From Candidatus Berkelbacteria bacterium (GTDB lineage: Bacteria > Patescibacteriota > UBA1384 > UBA12157 > JAENIV01), in the NCBI GenBank assembly GCA_016844295.1, contig JAENIV010000076.1, positions 1 through 8,079 of the forward strand: a DNA stretch of 8,079 bases, read 5' to 3'. The translations under genes were made by a program, and so were the position numbers. Positions 1 to 6,679 of this stretch are shown one piece after another; within the stretch, counting starts at the first letter, position 1, and each line of letters begins with the position of its first letter. The notes beneath the pieces were generated by a model, which saw only the letters and a program-made list of their open reading frames with translations, was not told where the DNA came from and searched no databases.

Positions 1-126
1 GAAAAACTTAACAATAGACCACGGAAAAGCTTGAATTTTCTAACCCCCAATGAGACCATAAGAAATGAAATATTGGTGCATTAAATTCCTGAACTCACTG
101 GATTTTGCGATATCAATTAATTTATA

Positions 127-2604
127 TTAAGAGCACTTACTATATCCGCAGAAATTACATTTCAAGCAGCCTTCGCCTAACTCGAGCATTCCTCCGCATT
201 CAGGACAAGCCGGGGCTTCGCCGTAGTCGGCCAAAGATGATACTTTCGGTTTTGGGGAAAAACCGTTACTCATGGCGAGATTTTCTTCGGCAATGCCGGT
301 GTCAATAGCGTCCAATTTTGGCTGTTTGGCGGTTTTATATTCCAGATCAAGTTTTGTTTGCTCTTTACTTATATGTTTTTCTAAAATCTTCGCAATTGCA
401 TCCGGAAGTGATAAAATCATTGAGCCATCTTCAGACCACGTTGGTGTTGGGCCGCGAATGCCTTTAAGTTGATCAACTATTTCTTGTGAATCAATTCCGG
501 AGCGAAGCGACAGACTAATTAATCGGCAGATGGCCTCGGCCTTGGCGGCAAAAAAACCTCCAGCCTTGCCAAGGTGAGAAAAAATTTCAAAAGCCTGGCC
601 GTTTTCGTCGTCATTAATAGTCACAAAAAGTTTTCCGTAGGCGGTTTTGATTCGGTATGTAAAACCGTGAATAATATCTGGGCGTTCTCGCGGAACAATT
701 TTTACGGTTCCGGAAGCGACCAGTTTTTCTGGCTCGCTTTCAAGGGGTACTTCTTTTTTCACAGTCGATAATACCTGATTTTCTCGCGAACCGTCCCGAT
801 AAACTGTTAGTCCTTTGCAATTTAAACTGTAGGATAAAAGGTACGCATTTTTAATATCATCAATGGTCGCGGAGCTCGGGAAATTAATTGTTTTTGACAC
901 GGCATTGTCTGTGTATTTTTGAAAAGCCGCTTGCATTTTAATATGCCATTCGGGAGATATATCGTGGGCAGTGACAAAAATCTTTCTCACATTTTGGGGA
1001 ATTTCTTCAAAGTCTTTTATTGAGGCTTCAGAAGAAATTTTATCTATCAATTCGTCAGAGTACCAGCCGTCTTTTTGAGCCACCTTTTCAAAAACCGGAT
1101 TAACATAAATTTGTTCTAACTCGGAGGTGCCGTCTTGTTTCCAGATTGATTTTTTTCGAATAACAATCGCAAAAAACGGTTCAATTCCACCAGCGCAGCC
1201 ACCGAGCAAACTCAACGTCCCCGTAGGAGCAATAGTTGTAACAGTGGCATTGCGGCGGGGAGTTTTATTTTTAAATATGCTTTTAGAAATGTTTGGAAAT
1301 GGACCACGCGTAATGGCCAAGGCTTCAGATTCTTTAATCCCTTCATCTTGAACAAACTTCATAACTTTCTCAGCCAGCTTAATCCCCGCTTCTGAATTAT
1401 AAGCAATCCCTAATTGGACAAGCATATCGGCAAAGCCCATGACTCCAAGACCAATTTTCCGGTTACCCTTAGTCATTTTTTCTATATCTGGGACGAAGTA
1501 TCTGTTGGCATCAATAACATTATCCATAAATTGAACAGCAGTGTGAGTTGTTTTTTTAAGTCTATCCCAGTCAACTTGGCCATCCCTCGTCATTTGGGAC
1601 AGATTAATTGAACCTAAATTACATGATTCATGCGGCAATAATGGTTGTTCTCCACATGGGTTGGTAGATTCAATTTCGCCGATTTCCGGTGTGGGATTAT
1701 CTTTATTTATTTTATCAATAAAAATTAATCCTGGATCTCCATTTTTCCAAGCATTTTGAATTATTAAATCAAATGTATCGCCCGCTCGGAGCGTTCCAGT
1801 TTTTTGATTAGTCCGTGGGTTAATTAGATCAAATTCTTTGTTATCTTCAATTTTTTCCATAAATTCATCAGTAGCAGCGACGGACAAATTAAAATTTAAA
1901 AAAGATTTATTATCGGCCTTGGCGGTAATCCATTTTTCAATATCCGGATGCCAAACTGGTAAAATTCCCATATTTGCGCCAACGCGAACTCCACCTTGCA
2001 TAACCTCAGAGGCCATAGTGTCGAAAATATGCATAAAAGATAATGGTCCGCCCGCAACTCCGCCGGTTGAGCCAACTTTATCGCCTGACGGTCTAAGTCT
2101 TCCGAAAGAAAAACCCGTACCACCCCCACCCTTATGAACTAAGGCGGTTGTTTTTAAAGCATCAAAAATACCCTCCATGGAATCTGGTATGGGTATTACA
2201 AAACAGGCTGCCAATTGATGAATACGCCTGCCAGCTCCTCGGAGTGTTGGGGAGTTGGGGAAAAATTCCAAACGTGCCATTGATTCATAAAACTTTTTGG
2301 CCGTACTTAAAATTTGTGCATCAGTTGTGCCATATTGTTGTCCCGTTTGGGCAATCGTCGAAGCAACTCTGACTAAAAGGTCTTTAGCAGTTTCATTTTC
2401 TTCACCTTCCTCTTTGGCTAAATATCTTTTTTGTAAAATTTCGAGAGCATTCTTACTAAATTGTGGTTGGATTAATTCGTTTTGTAAATCTTTTAAAGTT
2501 GTAATTTTTTCTTCTTTCCTAAATTTCTTAGAAGAATCGAAAAGATTTTCATCGTTTTCTGGCACAATCATTACCTTCTCGGGTTTAAGAAGTTCGCTTG
2601 ACAC
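127..2604 (-). CDS. nrdJ: Adenosylcobalamin-dependent (class II) ribonucleoside-diphosphate reductase
   Basis: Reduces ribonucleotides to deoxyribonucleotides in the cytoplasm, using coenzyme B12 to make the thiyl radical, so it needs no oxygen and no separate radical subunit. At 825 residues it has full family length. Visible motifs are FPNSPTLRGAGR (115-126), LAACF with Cys134, GGGGTGFSFGRLRP (159-172), NPCGEQPL (315-322), SCNLGSINLS (327-336) and IAPTGTLSLLGG (458-469). By comparison with characterised class II enzymes, Cys317 should carry the thiyl radical, with Asn315 and Glu319 beside it and Cys134/Cys328 as the redox pair. The tail has CxxC pairs at 800/803 and 816/819 plus Cys813 and Cys824, the zinc-ribbon and redox tail common in this subgroup. 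Start is GTG, chosen because AGGAGG lies at 2609-2614, only 4 nt upstream, a rather tight spacing. No cobalamin riboswitch fits in the 89-bp gap before it. It follows ftsZ on the same strand. Confidence 0.96.
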   Translation of the reverse strand: MSSELLKPEKVMIVPENDENLFDSSKKFRKEEKITTLKDLQNELIQPQFSKNALEILQKRYLAKEEGEENETAKDLLVRVASTIAQTGQQYGTTDAQILSTAKKFYESMARLEFFPNSPTLRGAGRRIHQLAACFVIPIPDSMEGIFDALKTTALVHKGGGGTGFSFGRLRPSGDKVGSTGGVAGGPLSFMHIFDTMASEVMQGGVRVGANMGILPVWHPDIEKWITAKADNKSFLNFNLSVAATDEFMEKIEDNKEFDLINPRTNQKTGTLRAGDTFDLIIQNAWKNGDPGLIFIDKINKDNPTPEIGEIESTNPCGEQPLLPHESCNLGSINLSQMTRDGQVDWDRLKKTTHTAVQFMDNVIDANRYFVPDIEKMTKGNRKIGLGVMGFADMLVQLGIAYNSEAGIKLAEKVMKFVQDEGIKESEALAITRGPFPNISKSIFKNKTPRRNATVTTIAPTGTLSLLGGCAGGIEPFFAIVIRKKSIWKQDGTSELEQIYVNPVFEKVAQKDGWYSDELIDKISSEASIKDFEEIPQNVRKIFVTAHDISPEWHIKMQAAFQKYTDNAVSKTINFPSSATIDDIKNAYLLSYSLNCKGLTVYRDGSRENQVLSTVKKEVPLESEPEKLVASGTVKIVPRERPDIIHGFTYRIKTAYGKLFVTINDDENGQAFEIFSHLGKAGGFFAAKAEAICRLISLSLRSGIDSQEIVDQLKGIRGPTPTWSEDGSMILSLPDAIAKILEKHISKEQTKLDLEYKTAKQPKLDAIDTGIAEENLAMSNGFSPKPKVSSLADYGEAPACPECGGMLELGEGCLKCNFCGYSKCS

Positions 2605-2608
2605 AATA

Positions 2609-2614
2609 CCTCCT
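2609..2614 (-). promoter_or_regulatory. Ribosome binding site of nrdJ (AGGAGG)
   Basis: On the minus strand AGGAGG is followed by TATT and then GTG. The site decides for the GTG start at 2604 over the in-frame ATG at codon 12, which has no such site. A 4-nt spacer is shorter than the common 5-9 nt. Confidence 0.75.
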
Positions 2615-2671
2615 TTTATACGTCAAATATATCAAATATTAGACGCTGAGAACAAAAATAAACATCAGAAC

Positions 2672-2686
2672 AGGAAGGGCATTCCT
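2672..2686 (-). terminator. Weak hairpin just after ftsZ, possible partial terminator
   Basis: The minus strand reads AGGAA, a 5-nt loop, then TTCCT, followed by a T-rich but interrupted stretch. The stem is only 5 bp, so termination would be partial at best and nrdJ could still be read through from ftsZ. Confidence 0.25.
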
Positions 2687-2693
2687 CTAATGT

Positions 2694-3731
2694 CTAGCTT
2701 TGTTCTTCCTCGCGAATTGGTGCCGATATTGGAGTTGAGGTCTGAGAGGACATTTTCTCTAAGCCCGGTCGTGGAATTTTATCTACATCAAAACCAGTTG
2801 CAATGACGGTAATCTTTATTTCACCGGACATAGCCTCGTCTATAATTGCTCCGAAAATGATATTTGCGTCTGAATCTGCGGCTTCGGTAATGGCTTTAGC
2901 GGCTTCGTCGATTTCATACATGCCCATATCTGTTCCGCCGGTAATATTAAATAAAATACCCTTAGCGCCGTCAATCGAGAGTTCTAGTAAAGGTGAATCA
3001 ATGGCTGCTCGGGCGGCTTCAATTGCACGGTTATCCCCCGAAGCTCGGCCGATTCCCATTAATGCAGATCCAGCATCAGCCATAATTGTTCGTACGTCAG
3101 CAAAATCAACGTTAATAATACCATGTAAAGTGATTAGATCGGAAATTCCCTGGACGCCTTGGCGTAAGACGTCATCAACAATTCCAAAGGCATCAAAAAG
3201 AGAAGTTTTTTTATCAATTATTTGGAGTAACCTATCGTTGGGAATTGTTATTAAAGTATCAACTTTATCGCGTAATTCTTCGATGCCTAATTCGGCGACT
3301 TTCATTCTTCGTTGGCCTTCAAAACTGAATGGTTTGGTAGTAACGCCCACCGTTAATGCCCCGAGTTCTTTAGCGATGGAGGCAACCATCGGGCCCGCGC
3401 CGGTACCGGTCCCTCCGCCTGCGCCGTAGGTGACAAAGACCATATCAGAACCCTTTAAGGCTTCATAAACTTCGTCCTTATTTTCTTCAACTGATTTTCT
3501 GCCTAATTCTACATCAGAACCAGCGCCTAATCCTCTCGTGGTTTCTTTCCCAACCTGGATTTTAATAGGCGCTTGATTGTGGACTAAGGCCTGAGCGTCG
3601 GTATTGATGGCAATAAATTCAATCCCCTTAAGTTTGTGGGCGATCATTCGGTTGATGGCATTACCACCCGATCCGCCGACACCGGCCACGCGAATAGTTG
3701 CAAAAGATTCAATTTCCGAACCTTTTTCCAT
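2694..3731 (-). CDS. ftsZ: Cell division protein FtsZ (short C-terminus)
   Basis: Tubulin-like GTPase that polymerises into the Z ring at midcell. The GTP-binding glycine motif GGSGGNA is at residues 19-25. The tubulin signature GGGTGTG is at 105-111, in the variant context [14 protein letters not shown] where most FtsZ have [13 protein letters not shown]. The T7 synergy loop NVDFADV (207-213) keeps both catalytic aspartates (209 and 212). The globular core ends near residue 313; only about 30 residues follow, ending IREEEQS. The usual C-terminal peptide that docks on FtsA (typically D-I-P-x-F-L) is absent from this frame. In the -1 frame the DNA past the stop encodes [10 protein letters not shown] before a stop at 2664, which may be the remnant of that peptide. 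The ATG start is supported by GAGG about 8 nt upstream. It lies 67 bp downstream of ftsA, same strand. Confidence 0.96.
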   Translation of the reverse strand: MEKGSEIESFATIRVAGVGGSGGNAINRMIAHKLKGIEFIAINTDAQALVHNQAPIKIQVGKETTRGLGAGSDVELGRKSVEENKDEVYEALKGSDMVFVTYGAGGGTGTGAGPMVASIAKELGALTVGVTTKPFSFEGQRRMKVAELGIEELRDKVDTLITIPNDRLLQIIDKKTSLFDAFGIVDDVLRQGVQGISDLITLHGIINVDFADVRTIMADAGSALMGIGRASGDNRAIEAARAAIDSPLLELSIDGAKGILFNITGGTDMGMYEIDEAAKAITEAADSDANIIFGAIIDEAMSGEIKITVIATGFDVDKIPRPGLEKMSSQTSTPISAPIREEEQS

Positions 3732-3757
3732 TAAATTTCCTCAAAAAATTTGTCGTA

Positions 3758-3785
3758 TTTATATAAAGGTTTATCCTAAAGCCAA
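3758..3785 (-). promoter_or_regulatory. Candidate internal promoter for ftsZ
   Basis: Minus strand: -35 TTGGCT (3780-3785), a 16-bp spacer, and -10 TATAAA (3758-3763), with predicted start near 3751, about 20 nt before the ftsZ ATG. It overlaps the inverted repeat at the ftsA stop. Predicted by eye only; AT-rich spacers give such matches by chance. Confidence 0.4.
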
Positions 3786-3803
3786 TTTCGATTGTGCTTT
3801 AGG
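3775..3803 (-). other. Intercistronic hairpin over the ftsA stop codon
   Basis: CCTAAAGC (3775-3782) pairs with GCTTTAGG (3796-3803), and CAAT (3783-3786) with ATTG (3791-3794), giving 12 bp with one bulged base and a 4-nt loop. The ftsA stop codon lies in one arm. No T run follows, so it is more likely an mRNA-stability or translation element than an intrinsic terminator. Confidence 0.6.
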
Positions 3804-4830
3804 GTAATAAATGTTTTAAGAAGCCCTTTGCTTTACCTAAAATTCCTGGTTCGCTCGGACTGAAACTACTTTGACTATGTTCAAATGAGTAGAGCATAAG
3901 AGCGACACTTGTAGCATACACAGGGTCCCCTAGCTTGTCAACAAACCCTCCAAGTTCAAAATTTTGTTTACCAATCTCGGCGGGTAAGCGTAAATAATCT
4001 TTCGTGGCTTCGATTAAATCTTCTAACTTAGACCCCCCGCCTGTCAAGACCACCCCCGCAGGAAGCATGCCATCTTTCCCTATGGTTTTCAGTTCATTGG
4101 CGACTAATGAATAGATTTCACCCAGCCTTGCTTGAACAATTTCTGAAATATATTTTTTTTCAATCTTTTCGGTCTCGCCCGCATCAAATTGGGCTAACGA
4201 AACTGTTTCCGATTCGCGAATTTTATCTGGAATCGCACTGGCATAATTTATTTTAATTTTTTCGGCCGTTTCGATTGATGTTCGAAGTCCAATGGCCAAG
4301 TCATTAGTAATCAAGCCCGAACCAATTGGTAAAACCGCCGCGTGTAATATATCCCCTTCTTCAAAAACAACTAAAGACGTAGTGCCCCCACCAATATCTA
4401 ATAACCCGACCCCAATTTCTTTTTGCTTTTTGGTTAAAAAAGTATATCCAGTCGCTAGGGGCGCGAAAACCAAATCATCAATTTCAAGACCAGCCTGAAA
4501 AATACATTTTGTTAAATTTTTAATAGCTGAAGTGGCTCCGGAAACAACCAAGGCTTCGACTTCTAGCCGAATACCCGTCATACCCACGGGATCATCAATT
4601 TTTTCTTGTCCGTCAACTACGTATGATCTGGGAATGACATGCAAAATCTCCCTATTAGGTGGTAACGCCACGGTCCGAGCGGCCTCAATTACACGACCAA
4701 CGTCAGAGACCGTAATTTCGCCGTCGGCCCGAGAAACCGCTACAACACCCTTGGAAATACTCGTTGTGATGTGGGGTCCAGAAATTCCCACAACCGCCGA
4801 ACGAATTTGTCGAGCCGAGATAGTCTCCAA
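3799..4830 (-). CDS. ftsA: Cell division protein FtsA, main part (N-terminus separated by a frameshift)
   Basis: Actin-like ATPase that anchors FtsZ filaments to the membrane. The piece from the TTG at 4830 has 343 residues. It shows VVGISGPHI (13-21), entering the SHS2/1C domain, the phosphate-2 motif LLDIGGGTTS (143-152), the adenosine motif VVLTGGGSKL (260-269), and a C-terminal amphipathic membrane helix (about 333-343, GKAKGFLKHLLP). The frame is open back to 4887, and those extra residues (VSAISEALEKLE) are also typical FtsA, so TTG 4830 is only the first conventional start after a break, not a natural gene start. It has no Shine-Dalgarno site. The phosphate-1 strand lies in another frame at 4836-4964. 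Without that strand the protein should not bind ATP normally. It is either a pseudogene, an assembly error, or expressed as a shortened protein. Confidence 0.9.
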   Translation of the reverse strand: METISARQIRSAVVGISGPHITTSISKGVVAVSRADGEITVSDVGRVIEAARTVALPPNREILHVIPRSYVVDGQEKIDDPVGMTGIRLEVEALVVSGATSAIKNLTKCIFQAGLEIDDLVFAPLATGYTFLTKKQKEIGVGLLDIGGGTTSLVVFEEGDILHAAVLPIGSGLITNDLAIGLRTSIETAEKIKINYASAIPDKIRESETVSLAQFDAGETEKIEKKYISEIVQARLGEIYSLVANELKTIGKDGMLPAGVVLTGGGSKLEDLIEATKDYLRLPAEIGKQNFELGGFVDKLGDPVYATSVALMLYSFEHSQSSFSPSEPGILGKAKGFLKHLLP

Positions 4831-4835
4831 TTTTT

Positions 4836-4964
4836 CTAAGGCTTCGGAAATTGCCGAAACCGTAATCCGCAGATATTTATCATACCTTCAACAATCTCAC
4901 CACAACAAGCAGCGACCTTAGTAGAACCGACATCCAAACCTACGAAGAGATTGTCTTTAGGCAT
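4836..4964 (-). pseudogene. ftsA: ftsA N-terminal fragment, frameshifted from the rest of ftsA
   Basis: An ATG at 4964 with GGGAGG about 10 nt upstream opens a 42-codon frame. It begins with the FtsA phosphate-1 strand, including VGLDVGSTKVAA (residues 8-19), and continues to MINICG (28-33). It then turns into unrelated residues (LRFRQFPKP) and stops at 4836. The good ribosome site and conserved motif mark this as the true ftsA start. Between INICG here and VSAISEAL in the other frame, the roughly 20 residues normal in the family are missing. The frame offset implies loss of 3n+1 bases, probably around 55-65. Confidence 0.85.
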
Positions 4965-5010
4965 CGATAGATTCCCTCCCTAAGCCAAATTTTTGAAATA
5001 AAACCTGGCC

Positions 5011-5039
5011 GGGCGGCCCTCATTAGTCGGGCCTAGCCC
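5011..5039 (-). promoter_or_regulatory. GC-rich hairpin in the ftsA 5' leader
   Basis: GGGC (5011-5014) and GGCCC (5015-5019) pair with GGGCC (5029-5033) and GCCC (5036-5039): 9 G-C pairs with a 2-nt bulge and a 9-nt loop. It lies between the predicted ftsA transcription start and the ftsA ribosome site, so it would be in the mRNA leader. No T run follows, so intrinsic termination is unlikely. Its role is unknown. Confidence 0.55.
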
Positions 5040-5060
5040 ATTCTTTCTATATCATATATA

Positions 5061-5089
5061 ATTTTACCAAATTATCGAAATTTTGACAA
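5061..5089 (-). promoter_or_regulatory. Sigma70-type promoter of ftsA
   Basis: Minus strand: -35 TTGTCA (5084-5089), exactly 17 bp, then -10 TAAAAT (5061-5066); each hexamer is 5 of 6 to consensus. Predicted start is near 5054, about 90 nt before the ATG at 4964. The -10 box overlaps the stop codon of the shortened ybeY. Confidence 0.7.
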
Positions 5090-5342
5090 AAATCAATGGT
5101 GAATACCGACTAAATGATCCCCTTGGAATATCCTGAATATTTTTCCAGATTGGAAAGCTTAAGACATCTGTCGGTTTATCTAATTTACGGCATTTTTTGT
5201 TTAAGGCTTTAATTTTTTTTGATGAGACAAATTCAACACTCACGCTGCTCTGGGAATTGATATTATTATCTCCGAGAAAATTTGATACGGTTTTTTTGAT
5301 CTTGAAATGATATTTTTTATCGATATTTTTGAGAATGATCAT
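5064..5342 (-). CDS. ybeY: Truncated YbeY-like endoribonuclease (C-terminal catalytic half missing)
   Basis: YbeY is a zinc-dependent endoribonuclease acting in 16S rRNA 3' maturation and ribosome quality control. This frame has 92 residues against about 150 in the family. The N-terminal half is recognisable: VSVEFVSSKKIKALNKK (34-50), then the hallmark DKPTDVLSFP (55-64). After IWKNIQDIPRG similarity stops. The GDI strand and the metal-binding H-x3-H-x5-H motif (HGxLHLxGYDH type) are absent here and in the other frames up to ftsA, where promoter sequence takes over. The product would lack the active site. Its ATG overlaps the yqeY stop by 4 nt (ATGA), so translation is probably coupled. Best read as a 3'-truncated gene, by real deletion or assembly collapse. 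Confidence 0.85.
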   Translation of the reverse strand: MIILKNIDKKYHFKIKKTVSNFLGDNNINSQSSVSVEFVSSKKIKALNKKCRKLDKPTDVLSFPIWKNIQDIPRGSFSRYSPLIFVKISIIW

Positions 5343-5785
5343 CTAGACAATTCTTCTTTGACTATTTGCGAAACTGTCGTCCCGTCGGCTTTGCCTTTGA
5401 ATTCTGCCATAATCGGGCCCATTACTTTACCCATATCTTGAGGGCCGGTAGCGCCGGTAGAAGAAATTACTTCTTTTATTTTCTCACGGATTTCGTCTTC
5501 GCTTAATTGTTCAGGAAGATAATTTTGCAAAATTTCAACCTCGGATTTTTCTTTTTCGGCAAGTTCTTCTCTCCCGCCCTGCTTATACATAGCGATTGAA
5601 TCTTTACGGGATTTAATTTCTTTTTGGATAACCTGTAAAATATCAGCATCTTGGGGTTCTTTTTTATTAGCAATCTGCCAGTTTTTAAGGGCAGATTTTA
5701 ACATACGTAAAACTGACGTTTTTAATTCGTCTTTACTTTTCATTGACTCTCCCAGGTCGACATCGATTTGTTGGGTCAGTCGCAT
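5339..5785 (-). CDS. yqeY: GatB/YqeY domain protein
   Basis: Stand-alone relative of the C-terminal tail domain of amidotransferase subunit GatB, thought to bind tRNA; its exact role is not established. At 148 residues it has full family length. Visible features: the long N-terminal helices (about 16-45), the motif KEIKSRKDSIAMYKQGGR (55-72), then YLPEQLSEDEI (89-99), DMGKVMGPIM (117-126) and the loop GKADG (131-135). The ATG is supported by AAGGAG, about 6 nt upstream. It sits 44 bp after rpsU and overlaps ybeY by 4 nt. The rpsU-yqeY pair is a common bacterial arrangement, so this is probably one operon. No damage is visible. Confidence 0.94.
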   Translation of the reverse strand: MRLTQQIDVDLGESMKSKDELKTSVLRMLKSALKNWQIANKKEPQDADILQVIQKEIKSRKDSIAMYKQGGREELAEKEKSEVEILQNYLPEQLSEDEIREKIKEVISSTGATGPQDMGKVMGPIMAEFKGKADGTTVSQIVKEELSR

Positions 5786-5829
5786 TTAGGCTCCTTATGC
5801 AAATAACTATTTCCTGGTACCTATTACCA

Positions 5830-6042
5830 CTAATAGCCTCTTTTTATCTTCCGGCGGTAGGCTTTGCGACGAGCGGCCTCACGAATTCTTTCACGGGATA
5901 AATCTTGCGCGTGGAAACGCCTTTTTTTTATTTCCGTGAGAATCCCACTTTGTTGGACATCACGAAAAAACTTACGAAGCATCACTTCGAAAGGTTCACC
6001 GCGGTCGTCTCGATTGTATGAATAATTTGGTCTTGTGTCCAA
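5830..6042 (-). CDS. rpsU: Small ribosomal subunit protein bS21
   Basis: bS21 lies near the anti-Shine-Dalgarno end of 16S rRNA and helps initiation. The 70-residue product has the family core GEPFEVMLRKFFRDVQQSG (15-33), KKRRFHA (39-45), and a strongly basic helical tail (RERIREAARRKAYRRKIKRG). The first 14 residues are an extension with no obvious motif. The start is TTG at 6042. An in-frame TGA lies 12 nt upstream, inside AGGTAGGTGA, which also serves as ribosome site, and no ATG occurs before codon 21, so TTG is nearly forced. It is first in a likely rpsU-yqeY-ybeY operon with promoter 6201-6229 and a leader of about 150 nt. Confidence 0.93.
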   Translation of the reverse strand: MDTRPNYSYNRDDRGEPFEVMLRKFFRDVQQSGILTEIKKRRFHAQDLSRERIREAARRKAYRRKIKRGY

Positions 6043-6079
6043 GAGTAAAAATCACCTACCTTTCGCTCCTGAATTTCAC

Positions 6080-6095
6080 TTCTGCGAAGGCAGAA
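6080..6095 (-). promoter_or_regulatory. Hairpin in the rpsU leader
   Basis: TTCTGC and GCAGAA pair around a 4-nt loop (CTTC on the minus strand). One more pair forms as U-G only on the minus strand, consistent with the rpsU mRNA leader. It ends about 37 nt before the start codon and could be a control structure; no known leader family recognised. Confidence 0.45.
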
Positions 6096-6138
6096 AGAAA
6101 GTTCAAGAAGCCCCGCACACAACGTTTCTGCGATATAT

Positions 6139-6153
6139 CGGCGTTTTACGCCG
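6139..6153 (-). promoter_or_regulatory. Second hairpin in the rpsU leader
   Basis: CGGCG and CGCCG pair around a 5-nt A-rich loop (TAAAA on the minus strand). It lies about 40 nt downstream of the predicted start of the rpsU transcript. No T run follows, so it is not a terminator. Confidence 0.4.
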
Positions 6154-6176
6154 TTATAAGTCAGAAAGGAGATGTG

Positions 6177-6257
6177 ATGGGGCAATATCTTACTGTAATT
6201 ATTGTACTATACCTTGCGTCCTTTGTCTACCTGTACTATTATTTTTTTATTTTCTAA
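6177..6257 (+). CDS. Possible 26-residue single-span membrane peptide
   Basis: The plus strand has AAAGGAG (6165-6171), a 5-nt spacer, then an ATG opening 26 codons ending in TAA. The product is almost wholly hydrophobic and aromatic (starts MGQYLTVIIVLY, ends YYYFFIF), with no charged side chain, long enough for one membrane helix. The ribosome site is as good as any in the window. Against it: no convincing plus-strand promoter (a TTATAA at 6154-6159 has no -35 and would start inside the ribosome site), and it lies antisense to the rpsU promoter, whose AT-rich DNA could yield such a peptide by chance. I recognise no family. Confidence 0.3.
   Translation: MGQYLTVIIVLYLASFVYLYYYFFIF
6201..6229 (-). 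promoter_or_regulatory. Sigma70-type promoter of the rpsU-yqeY-ybeY operon
   Basis: Minus strand: -35 TAGACA (6224-6229), exactly 17 bp, -10 TACAAT (6201-6206), each 5 of 6 to consensus. Predicted start is near 6194. It sits just downstream of the metallopeptidase stop and gives rpsU its own transcription. Confidence 0.65.
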
Positions 6258-6673
6258 AGGGCCCTCTGAGTTTTTAAATATTTTACCCAATTATCTTTTA
6301 TCCACCTTTTTTCTAATTGTAATAAATCTTTTAGACCTCTGTCAGACATCTCCCGCCTGACAACCCCGCCCTGATGCGGATAGCGATGCTGTTGCTCGTG
6401 CGGACTGGCGAATCCGTGAGCGTAATGAGTTAATTCATGGGCTAAGACACCATCAACAACAAATTCGGGAATTTCGGGATCAGTAAAAAAGCCGTTGATT
6501 GTAATAATAGTATTTGGATCGATTTTTCTTCGGCCAAATTTAATCGAACCGAGTCTAGTCCTGGTAGGCCGGCCGAATTTAACAAAAACGTTGTTAGCTA
6601 CCGCAATGTCTGGAAAATATCTTTTCCAGATCATTTCCAGCCTATTTTTTAGCCATTTATGATCACGCTGCAT
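6254..6673 (-). CDS. SprT/M48-like zinc metallopeptidase
   Basis: Probable cytoplasmic zinc-dependent peptidase; substrate unknown. From the ATG at 6673 it has 139 residues. The zinc motif HELTH is at 79-83 within VLAHELTHYAHGF, Glu80 being the expected catalytic base. Histidines at 92, 96 and 100 are candidates for the third ligand. A basic strand region (FGRPTRTRLGSIKFGRR, 33-49) precedes it, and a helical tail (REMSDRGLKDLLQLEKRW, 107-124) follows. No signal peptide or membrane segment. The frame stays open to 6838 upstream, but that part runs over the promoter of the divergent gene and does not look conserved. I chose 6673 because an extended -10 (TGCTACAAT) places transcription at or next to this ATG, with no usable Shine-Dalgarno site: a leaderless mRNA. 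An upstream start cannot be excluded. Confidence 0.8.
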   Translation of the reverse strand: MQRDHKWLKNRLEMIWKRYFPDIAVANNVFVKFGRPTRTRLGSIKFGRRKIDPNTIITINGFFTDPEIPEFVVDGVLAHELTHYAHGFASPHEQQHRYPHQGGVVRREMSDRGLKDLLQLEKRWIKDNWVKYLKTQRAL

Positions 6674-6679
6674 ACTCCG

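Noticed and set aside
1..126. Possible feature downstream of nrdJ
   Set aside because: AT-rich, no stable hairpin with a T run, no gene fragment that I can recognise on either strand.
1838..2137. Open frame of 99 codons on the plus strand within nrdJ
   Set aside because: It lies fully antisense to a conserved part of nrdJ, has no ribosome site, and its sequence is the shadow of that gene.
2626..2655. Promoter for nrdJ (TTGTTC-18-TATATT on the minus strand)
   Set aside because: The -35 matches only 3 of 6 and the spacer is 18 bp in AT-rich DNA; read-through from ftsZ is as likely.
2803..3429. Open frame of 208 codons on the plus strand within ftsZ
   Set aside because: Long, but wholly antisense to the conserved GTPase core. 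Its low-complexity Ser/Ile/Pro content reflects reversed FtsZ codons.
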